A stretch of DNA of 13,386 nt from contig DCUZ01000090.1 of assembly GCA_002327305.1 (NCBI GenBank), forward strand, positions 26,358 to 39,743, read 5' to 3'. The notes under the pieces were generated by a model, which worked only from the letters and a program-made list of their open reading frames with translations, was not told where the DNA came from and made no database searches. Positions 6,961-12,033 of this stretch are shown here, one piece after another. The translations under genes were made by a program, and so were the position numbers. The first letter of the stretch is position 1. Every line of letters starts with the position of its first letter. The stretch comes from Holophagales bacterium UBA2201. GTDB taxonomy: Bacteria > Acidobacteriota > Thermoanaerobaculia > UBA2201.

Positions 6961-7030
6961 CGGAAGCCGGAAGCTGGAAGGCGGAAGCCGGAAGCCTGAA
7001 GCCGGAAGCTGGAAGGCGGAAGGCGGAAGC
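6961..7030 (+). repeat. Ten-copy heptamer array, GGAAGC family
   Basis: Exactly ten 7-bp units of consensus CGGAAGC (variants TGGAAGG, CTGAAGC, CGGAAGG). It begins 23 bp after the MBL stop codon, in a convergent intergenic space. The 7-bp period and lack of a matching open frame exclude coding repeats. Confidence 0.9.
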
Positions 7031-7064
7031 TCGCAGAGGCACCAGGCGGGTCGCCCGAAAAGAC

Positions 7065-7103
7065 GAAAATCTTGCCCCCTTGAAATGGGGAGATTTCTTT
7101 TGT
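7065..7103. terminator. Likely bidirectional terminator between convergent genes
   Basis: GAAAATCT (7065-7072) and CCCC (about 7075-7079) pair with GGGG (7087-7090) and AGATTTC (7091-7097), with one bulged A and a two-base bulge. On the plus strand TTTT follows at 7098-7101; on the minus strand GTCTTTT follows. It serves the MBL gene and the minus-strand gene ending at 7128. A small CTTTTG/CAAAAG palindrome overlaps the right edge. Confidence 0.5.
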
Positions 7104-7127
7104 CAAAAGAGCGGTTTCATCGCAGAA

Positions 7128-8555
7128 TCAGGGACCAATGAAAAATATCACCCGCACACTCTCCACGGAGCAACCGGTTGCTCCGTTCAGGTAGCGGGCG
7201 TAGAGATGGTAATTGCCCGCTTTATCCAGGATGAACCCACCTACCGAGCGAATGCCTTTGATGCGGGGAGAGTCATTGCTCAGGCAATTTTCCTGTAAAA
7301 TGCAACGCTCCGAGTACTTGCCGCCGTTATCGATCAACAGCCAATCCGTAGGCTTGAAGCGATCGGAGATCCTCTTCTCGGGGTCGGTTCGGAAGGTGAT
7401 TGGATTTCCGACGGAATCAAAAACGCTGAGGGTGAAGTTGGGAGGCTTCGGATCGATCTGGATCATAATGTCGATGGGAGCGCTGCTGACCAGTTCGACC
7501 GTCACCTCGATGGGCTCTCCTATGGCCCACGATTCCTTGCTCAATCGCACATGTAATTGAAGCGCCCTGCCTTCCAGCATGCATTGGATTTCGTTGAGGA
7601 AATCCCGGGTCCTTGAAGCTGTCTGCGCGGTCGGGTATTTCTTCAGAACATCCGAGACTATCCTCCGGGCCTTCTCAAGATACTCCCAGACTTGTTCCCC
7701 CGTGGCCGAGTGGCCCAATTCGTCACCCCATTCCACAAAGGCCTTGTACTCGTAGGCGATATTCAGCCGAGCCTCGGGGACGAGATCGCTGTCGGGATAT
7801 TTCTTAATGAAGGCCTCATAGACCGGAATAAGCTCAAGGTCGGCGCAGCAATCCCTGGTATCACCCCATTCAATCAGTCTGTATTCCGCGTCATCGGCCC
7901 AGGGACTCTTGGGATATTGCTGGGCGATCTTCTCCAATAAGGACTCTGGAAAACGCAAATCATAAAAGAATTCATCTGCTGTGTTGAATTCAAGCTGTAG
8001 ACCCTCGTGAAAGAGGTTGGCAAGCCGCCAGAGCTCCTCGTCTTTTGAAAGTTGTTGCGCCAGTATTCTCTTGTACTCCCGATAGGTGCTTTGCAATTTA
8101 TCGAGGTCCTCTATGCGAAAGCCCTCCAGGATGGGGCTGGAGGGATATTCTTTCTTCAGGCGCGACAAATATTCCATTGAGAGTTCGATATCCCCCGAGG
8201 CAACGGGCTGGGTGATCAGCACATAATAGGCGACCTGTTTCTCCCAGGGGTCGTTTGTGGCCCTGGCGAATTCCTCCACAGACTGAAGATCGGCTGCTTT
8301 TTTCCCTTCGAACTCTTGAAGGGCCGCCATGGGGTTGCCCGGCCAAATGGCAACATTGGGCCCCGCGTCCTGTTGCCTTTTGAAATAATCGGCGACTTTC
8401 TGGATGGTCTCATAGAGCTTCGATCCCATTCGCACCGATGGAGGGATGGGCGTCGTTGGGGATTGTGTCTCGTCATCCGCAGACGCCACTGTTTCAGTGA
8501 AGCCTGCCGCGACTGTGAACAGAATGACGAAATAGAGCGCTGTGTTTTTGACCAT
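7128..8555 (-). CDS. Secreted TPR-like protein with C-terminal beta-sandwich, low G+C
   Basis: A 475-aa exported protein. Residues 1-26 are a signal peptide (basic start, hydrophobic core, Ala-Ser-Ala cleavage site before Asp-Asp). Residues ~35-315 are helical and resemble irregular TPR/YfiO-type solenoids, with repeats centred on 'Leu-Lys-Lys-Tyr-Pro-x-Ser/Ala' turns (for example Lys-Lys-Glu-Tyr-Pro-Ser-Ser-Pro, Ile-Lys-Lys-Tyr-Pro-Asp-Ser, Leu-Lys-Lys-Tyr-Pro-Thr-Ala). Residues ~325-475 look like an Ig-type beta-sandwich that opens with a 'Gly-Glu-Pro-Ile-Glu-Val-Thr-Val' strand. It probably binds proteins or cell-wall material outside the cytoplasm; the function is unknown. The ATG at 8555 was preferred over one seven codons upstream because it begins the signal peptide and sits 6 nt from a TATAAT. 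Base composition (near half G+C by eye) and A/T-ending codons differ strongly from all neighbours, a sign of recent acquisition. Confidence 0.8.
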   Translation of the reverse strand: MVKNTALYFVILFTVAAGFTETVASADDETQSPTTPIPPSVRMGSKLYETIQKVADYFKRQQDAGPNVAIWPGNPMAALQEFEGKKAADLQSVEEFARATNDPWEKQVAYYVLITQPVASGDIELSMEYLSRLKKEYPSSPILEGFRIEDLDKLQSTYREYKRILAQQLSKDEELWRLANLFHEGLQLEFNTADEFFYDLRFPESLLEKIAQQYPKSPWADDAEYRLIEWGDTRDCCADLELIPVYEAFIKKYPDSDLVPEARLNIAYEYKAFVEWGDELGHSATGEQVWEYLEKARRIVSDVLKKYPTAQTASRTRDFLNEIQCMLEGRALQLHVRLSKESWAIGEPIEVTVELVSSAPIDIMIQIDPKPPNFTLSVFDSVGNPITFRTDPEKRISDRFKPTDWLLIDNGGKYSERCILQENCLSNDSPRIKGIRSVGGFILDKAGNYHLYARYLNGATGCSVESVRVIFFIGP

Positions 8556-8561
8556 ATGTCT

Positions 8562-8567
8562 ATTATA
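8562..8567 (-). promoter_or_regulatory. -10 box of the low-GC secreted-protein gene
   Basis: TATAAT on the minus strand ends 6 nt before the ATG at 8555, again placing +1 at the start codon. No convincing -35 hexamer is found 16-18 bp upstream. There is no Shine-Dalgarno in the gap (AGACAT). Confidence 0.6.
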
Positions 8568-8672
8568 TGCCAGCACAAAATCCAGATGGATGGGCGATGA
8601 TTTTAACTGGAACCATCAGCCCGCGCTGCATTCCTATCTGGGTTTTCCACGAGCTCATATCTCATTTCCTCG

Positions 8673-8880
8673 GCTTCTGACTTCCCGCCTTCAACTTCCG
8701 GGCGGGCGGGCCGGTCTCTCTTCTCCCCTTCTTTTATCTGCCAACTGCCGGCCTTGCGGGGGACCGTCTCCCGTCTCACTTCTCTCGTCTCTCTCCTCCC
8801 CGGCTTCCGGCCGTGCGGGGGACCGTCTCCCGTCTCTCCTCTCTCGTCTCTCTCCCCCCGGCTTCCGGCCGGGCGGGGGT
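8673..8880. repeat. Composite repeat, copy A
   Basis: In order: four inverted GGAAGC-family heptamers (8673-8700), a C+G-rich stretch, a 36-nt block (8718-8753) identical to 9588-9623, then two tandem ~59-bp units (from 8756 and 8815), each holding four CGTCTCT-type heptamers. The last 69 bases (8812-8880) match 9623-9691 with a single mismatch. The final base is part of the NusG-paralogue stop codon. The rest of the space, 8568-8672, shows nothing recognisable. Confidence 0.9.
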
Positions 8881-9389
8881 CAGCTCGGGGGCTCGATCGG
8901 TATCACATCGCCCGCCGACAGCTCGCATGCGACGGCGCGGCGGAGAAGGTCCAACTGGACCACGAGGCGGCGCTTGCCCCTCACCTGTTTGATGATGCCG
9001 ATGGTCCCCGCAAAGGGACCATTGATGACGCGGATATATTTCCCGGCCTGCAGGTAGGGGTGCTGGGCCAGGGGGATCTGCCGGTCCACCAGGATGCGGA
9101 CCGACTCGATCTGCTCGTCGGGGACCCAGATGTCCTTTTGCTCGCCATAACCGAGGATGTTGACCACCCCCAGGGTGCGGACGATGGCCAGGTATTGATC
9201 CTTGTCCAGAAAGGCCCGGGCGAAAACATAATTGGGGAACAGCGGGACGGTGAGGATCTTCCGCCGGTCGCGGCGGACGGAGGCCCGTTCCATGGTAGGG
9301 AGGAAGACCTCGAACCCCTTGGTCCCCAGGTCGTCCCGGACGGCGAACTCGTGCCGCGCCCGGGTCCAGACGGCGTACCAATGTTCCAT
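8880..9389 (-). CDS. NusG paralogue (RfaH/UpxY/LoaP-type antiterminator)
   Basis: A 169-aa transcription-elongation factor paralogue. Residues 1-~105 form the NGN domain: Trp-Tyr-Ala-Val-Trp-Thr, Arg-Ala-Arg-His-Glu, Phe-Glu-Val-Phe-Leu-Pro, Pro-Leu-Phe-Pro-Asn-Tyr-Val-Phe-Ala and Thr-Leu-Gly-Val-Val at the expected spacings. Residues ~115-169 are the KOW domain (Gly-Lys-Tyr-Ile-Arg-Val-Ile-x-Gly-Pro-Phe-Ala-Gly-x-x-Gly). Members bind RNA polymerase and promote read-through of long operons, typically polysaccharide or specialised-metabolite clusters. It is not the housekeeping nusG, since no secE or rplK is adjacent, and the sequence matches the specialised branch. No capsule genes lie nearby, so its target operon is elsewhere or downstream of distant sites. 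The gene lies between direct copies of the composite repeat. Confidence 0.85.
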   Translation of the reverse strand: MEHWYAVWTRARHEFAVRDDLGTKGFEVFLPTMERASVRRDRRKILTVPLFPNYVFARAFLDKDQYLAIVRTLGVVNILGYGEQKDIWVPDEQIESVRILVDRQIPLAQHPYLQAGKYIRVINGPFAGTIGIIKQVRGKRRLVVQLDLLRRAVACELSAGDVIPIEPPS

Positions 9390-9397
9390 GCCCCCGA

Positions 9398-9403
9398 ATT
9401 ATA
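9398..9403 (-). promoter_or_regulatory. -10 box of the NusG-paralogue gene
   Basis: TATAAT on the minus strand ends 8 nt before the ATG at 9389. The gap TCGGGGGC is not a well-placed Shine-Dalgarno. The position 17 bp upstream falls in the first heptamer unit (TTCCGG), a poor -35, so repeat sequence may form part of the promoter. Confidence 0.6.
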
Positions 9404-9421
9404 CCGCCCTAATTCCCCGCC

Positions 9422-9491
9422 CGGAAGCCCGAAGTCGGAAGCTGGAAGACAGAAGGCAGAAGCCGGAAGCCGGAAGTCAGAAGCCGGAACC
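9422..9491 (+). repeat. Ten-copy heptamer array, GGAAGC family (second array)
   Basis: Again exactly ten 7-bp units (CGGAAGC, CCGAAGT, CGGAAGC, TGGAAGA, CAGAAGG, CAGAAGC, CGGAAGC, CGGAAGT, CAGAAGC, CGGAACC). It starts 18 bp upstream of the NusG-paralogue -10 box. Same unit and same copy number as 6961-7030, but different variant order. Confidence 0.9.
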
Positions 9492-9499
9492 ACAGATCT

Positions 9500-9532
9500 C
9501 CGAGTGGGCCTCGGAAAAGAGAATGCCCTTTT
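9500..9532. other. Two small hairpins between opposed heptamer arrays
   Basis: CCGAG/CTCGG (9500-9514, 5-nt loop) is followed by GGAAAAG/CTTTTCC (from 9513, 8-nt loop). They sit in the centre of a larger inverted repeat formed by the plus-oriented heptamers on the left and the minus-oriented heptamers at 9538-9565 on the right. Confidence 0.55.
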
Positions 9533-9537
9533 CCCCG

Positions 9538-9691
9538 GCTTCCAGCTTCGGGCTTCCAGCTTCCGACCGGGCGGGGGATCCCCGTCCCTCTTCTCCCCTT
9601 CTTTTATCTGCCAACTGCCGGCCGTGCGGGGGACCGTCTCCCGTCTCTCCTCTCTCGTCTCTCTCCCCCCGGCTTCCGGCCGGGTGGGGGT
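9538..9691. repeat. Composite repeat, copy B
   Basis: Four inverted GGAAGC-family heptamers (9538-9565), a G+C-rich link, the 36-nt block at 9588-9623, and one ~59-bp unit with four CGTCTCT-type heptamers (9635-9662), ending at 9691. It has the same order and orientation as copy A at 8673-8880, but copy A holds two 59-bp units. It lies just upstream of the promoter at 9716. Confidence 0.9.
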
Positions 9692-9715
9692 TGCATTCCC
9701 CCACCCATCCCCCTG

Positions 9716-9724
9716 TGCTATAAT
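9716..9724 (+). promoter_or_regulatory. Extended -10 promoter of the cobalamin-binding gene
   Basis: TGC directly followed by TATAAT (9719-9724) is an extended -10 element. It ends 6 nt before the GTG at 9731, so +1 should fall on the start codon. No -35 at proper spacing was found; TTGCAT at 9691 is 22 bp away. Confidence 0.65.
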
Positions 9725-9730
9725 TGGTTC

Positions 9731-10129
9731 GTGGATAAAAAACTTCGTGTGCTCATCGCAAAACCGGGATTGGACGGCCACGATCGGGGAGCGAAAGTCG
9801 TGGCGCGGGCGCTGCGGGACGGCGGGATGGAGGTCATCTACACGGGCTTGAGGCAGACCCCCCGGCAGATCGTCGCCGCCGCCGTTCAGGAGGACGTGGA
9901 CGCCATCGGCCTCTCCATCCTCTCCGGCGCCCACATGACCCTGGTGCCCGAGGTGCTGGACCTGCTCAAGGAACAGGACGCGGCCGACATCCCCGTCTTT
10001 GTGGGCGGCATCATCCCCGAGGCCGATGTCGCCGAGTTGCAGAAGCGCGGCGTGAGGGGGGTCTTCACCCCCGGCACCAGCACCGACGCGATCGTGCAGA
10101 CGATCCGGGAACTGGCCAAAACCGCATAG
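9731..10129 (+). CDS. Stand-alone cobalamin-binding domain (methylmalonyl-CoA mutase C-terminal type)
   Basis: A 132-aa protein with the complete cobalamin-binding fold of acyl-CoA mutases: Lys-Pro-Gly-Leu-Asp15-Gly-His17-Asp-Arg-Gly20 carries the Asp-x-His-x-x-Gly motif whose His replaces dimethylbenzimidazole as lower ligand. Ser-Ile-Leu-Ser-Gly-Ala-His and Val-Gly-Gly-Ile-Ile-Pro follow at the expected spacings. In many bacteria and archaea this domain is a separate small subunit that pairs with a catalytic mutase large subunit. None is encoded here. The start is GTG, 6 nt after the -10, with no Shine-Dalgarno; initiation on a leaderless GTG is thus expected. It is followed after 12 bp by a response regulator, an unusual partner that could mean a non-mutase, sensory role. 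Confidence 0.9.
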   Translation: MDKKLRVLIAKPGLDGHDRGAKVVARALRDGGMEVIYTGLRQTPRQIVAAAVQEDVDAIGLSILSGAHMTLVPEVLDLLKEQDAADIPVFVGGIIPEADVAELQKRGVRGVFTPGTSTDAIVQTIRELAKTA

Positions 10130-10132
10130 GAC

Positions 10133-10138
10133 GGAGGG
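10133..10138 (+). promoter_or_regulatory. Shine-Dalgarno of the response-regulator gene
   Basis: GGAGGG ends 3 nt before the ATG at 10142 and lies between the cobalamin-protein stop (10129) and this ATG. It supports translation of the second gene of the pair from a common mRNA. Confidence 0.8.
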
Positions 10139-10141
10139 ATT

Positions 10142-11743
10142 ATGGCGAAAAAAGTGCTCGTGGCGGACGACAGTTTGACCATCCAGAAGGTGATCGAGCT
10201 CACCTTCTCCGAGGAGAACTACCAGGTCCTGGCCTTCGGCAACGGCCGCGAAGCCCTCAACCACCTGCGCGGCGACCGCCCCGACATCCTCCTGGCCGAT
10301 GTCATCATGCCGGAGATGGACGGGTACGAACTTTGCCGGGAAGCCAAGGCCCTGCAGCCGGGCCTGCCGGTCATCCTCCTGACGGGTACCTTCGAGCCGT
10401 TCGACAAATTGAAGGCCGAGTCGGCCGGGTACGACGATGTGGTCGTCAAGCCCTTCGATTCATCGGCCCTCATCGGAAAGGTGGAGGCCCTTCTGTCCGC
10501 CGCTACAGCGGGCGCCTTGAGCGTCGCTGGGTCCGAACCCGCCGGACAGTTGAGCGAGGCCGAGCCCCCGGCCCCCGCTTTCGATGAGCCCGTTGCCCCG
10601 CCCGTCCCCTTCGCCGCCTCCGAGCCCGCTCCCGCGGATGTGTTCTCCAGCGAGCCGGTCTTCGAGGAGGCCCCGCCCATGCCTCCCCCCCCCGCGGAGG
10701 AGTTCGCCCCCCCCCTGGAGGAACCCCTCTCCGCTCCCCCCGAAGCCCCGCTTCCCCCGCCTCCCGCCTCCGATCTGCTGGCCGCCCCCTCGGTGGAAGA
10801 GGTGCTGAGCCGGGAAGAACCCCCCCCGCCGCCTCCCCCCCCTTCCGCGGAGGTCCCGGAATTGGAGACGGCGCCGCCCCTCTCCCCGGTCGCGCCCGAG
10901 CCCGCCGAGCCCGAACCTCCCCCTCCCGCGGTAGAAGAGCCCGCCCCGGTCCCCGACGAGACGGAACCTCCCCCTCCTCCCGAGCCGCCCCTGATGGAGA
11001 TCCCCCCAGCCACGGACGCCGTCGAATCCGCCGAGGAGGCGGGCATGCCGTCCGAAGCGGCGGCGCCGTCCGCCGGAGAGTCGGACCTTTTCTCCCCCGC
11101 CCCTCCCCCCGAGTCGCCCATGGAGAAGACCTGGCCCGACGGCCCCCCCGCGGTGGAGCCCGACCGGGAAGAGCCGGCGGAATTCCCGCCGATGGTGATG
11201 CCGGCCCCCGACACGGAGCAATTCGCGTCCGAAGAGACCGTCCCCATGCCGACGCTCATGGAGCGCCCCACCGGCATTCCCGCGGCGGGCATTTTTGAAG
11301 CCCCGGCCGAAACGGTCCCCGAACCCCCTGCCGAGCCCCCGGGGGAGGAGCCGGCCCCCGGACCCGGAACCGCTGCGGAAGAGCCCCCCCCTCCCGCCCC
11401 CGAGCCCCCCGCGGGGGAACCCAGGGCGGACGAGCGCCAGCCCTCCCAGGAGCCCGGCGCGGTTCCCCTGCTGTCCGCCCTCGCGGGCCCGCCCCTCAAG
11501 CCCGTCGAGCAACCCGAGGACCAGACGGCCCCCGCGGCCGTCCCGGCCCCGGCTGAAGCCCCGGCCCCCATCGCGGCGGCCGGCGTGACCCTGACGACGG
11601 AACAGTTGGAGGCCCTGGCCGAAATCGTGGTGAAGAAGATGTCCGCCGAGGTGATCGAGAAGATCGCCTGGGAGGTGGTCCCCGAGCTGGCCGAGATGCT
11701 CCTCCAGAAGCGGATCAAGGAGATCGAGGAATCCGAGAAGTAG
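10142..11743 (+). CDS. Response regulator with long Pro/Glu-rich linker and conserved C-terminal helix
   Basis: A 533-aa protein. Residues 1-~120 are a complete CheY-type receiver: Asp9-Asp10, phosphoacceptor Asp53, Thr81 and Lys103-Pro104 are all present. Residues ~125-480 form a long low-complexity, Pro/Glu/Ala-rich stretch with no predicted fold. Residues ~481-533 are helical and well conserved in style: Leu-Thr-Thr-Glu-Gln-Leu-Glu-Ala-Leu-Ala, then Val-Val-Lys-Lys-Met, Ile-Glu-Lys-Ile-Ala-Trp-Glu-Val-Val-Pro-Glu-Leu-Ala-Glu and a Lys/Glu-rich end. A similar ending occurs on delta-proteobacterial receiver proteins, and the plan of disordered acidic-proline linker plus C-terminal helices resembles the polar organiser PopZ; this comparison is by pattern only. 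No DNA-binding or enzymatic output domain is seen. It is co-transcribed with the cobalamin-binding protein. C runs of 8-9 bases occur in the linker (10685, 10707, 10820, 10835). Confidence 0.88.
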   Translation: MAKKVLVADDSLTIQKVIELTFSEENYQVLAFGNGREALNHLRGDRPDILLADVIMPEMDGYELCREAKALQPGLPVILLTGTFEPFDKLKAESAGYDDVVVKPFDSSALIGKVEALLSAATAGALSVAGSEPAGQLSEAEPPAPAFDEPVAPPVPFAASEPAPADVFSSEPVFEEAPPMPPPPAEEFAPPLEEPLSAPPEAPLPPPPASDLLAAPSVEEVLSREEPPPPPPPPSAEVPELETAPPLSPVAPEPAEPEPPPPAVEEPAPVPDETEPPPPPEPPLMEIPPATDAVESAEEAGMPSEAAAPSAGESDLFSPAPPPESPMEKTWPDGPPAVEPDREEPAEFPPMVMPAPDTEQFASEETVPMPTLMERPTGIPAAGIFEAPAETVPEPPAEPPGEEPAPGPGTAAEEPPPPAPEPPAGEPRADERQPSQEPGAVPLLSALAGPPLKPVEQPEDQTAPAAVPAPAEAPAPIAAAGVTLTTEQLEALAEIVVKKMSAEVIEKIAWEVVPELAEMLLQKRIKEIEESEK

Positions 11744-12019
11744 GGCCGCCGCGTGATGCGCCGGACGAACAGAAACACGGCATCTGGTCTTAGGAAAAAA
11801 GGTTTTCAATAACGCGAATCGAAGCCGAAAGCGGCAAAATAGTCCTTGGTCCCTGGTCCTTAGTAAATTCTGTGCCTCGTTCATCGCGTTTTCGTTCTTC
11901 GTTGGGGGGAGGGTGAGGAAATACGCTCTACGCGCTACGCCCTGCGGGGCGGGGGAGCTTTCCCGCCTTCTGGCCTTCCAGCCTTCCCGCCAAGAATGGC
12001 GCTCCACCCCAATATCCTA
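11744..12019. repeat. Intergenic region with four short-period repeat families
   Basis: About 280 bp without a gene. It holds TCCTTGG/TCCCTGG/TCCTTAG (11843-11863, 7-bp), TTCGTTC/TTCGTTG (11891-11904, 7-bp, with a related unit before), TACGCTC/TACGCGC/TACGCCC and a diverged TGCGGGG (11922-11949, 7-bp), and four octamers TTCCCGCC/TTCTGGCC/TTCCAGCC/TTCCCGCC (11960-11991). No T-tailed hairpin convincing as a terminator for the response regulator was found. The first 100 bp hold an A+T-rich patch with no recognised signal. Confidence 0.8.
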
Positions 12020-12025
12020 TATAAT
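12020..12025 (+). promoter_or_regulatory. -10 box of valS
   Basis: TATAAT ends 8 nt before the ATG at 12034; the gap TGTCCGCC has no Shine-Dalgarno. No good -35 was found at 16-18 bp. The upstream repeats end about 30 bp before this box. No T-box leader is possible with such a short leader. Confidence 0.65.
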
Positions 12026-12033
12026 TGTCCGCC

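Noticed and set aside
7080..7298. Small plus-strand gene
   Set aside because: It overlaps the 3' end of the minus-strand secreted-protein gene and the terminator, has no ribosome binding site, and shows no recognisable domain.
6961..9691. CRISPR array
   Set aside because: The units are 7 bp and contiguous, with no spacers, and no cas genes are present.
8673..9691. Insertion sequence or transposon around the NusG paralogue
   Set aside because: The flanking repeats are direct and built of heptamers; no transposase or recombinase and no clear target-site duplication is present.
9692..9730. Cobalamin riboswitch before the B12-binding gene
   Set aside because: The predicted transcript begins at the start codon, leaving no leader. 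No B12-box-like sequence was seen.
10219..12007. Long open frames on the minus strand (Ser/Gly-rich and Gly/Arg-rich, over 500 codons)
   Set aside because: They are opposite the Pro/Glu-rich response regulator. Very high G+C removes stop codons there; the composition is low-complexity and no family is recognisable.
11744..12033. T-box leader or terminator upstream of valS
   Set aside because: No T-box motif or stem-loop with a T tract was found, and the -10 lies 8 nt before the ATG.
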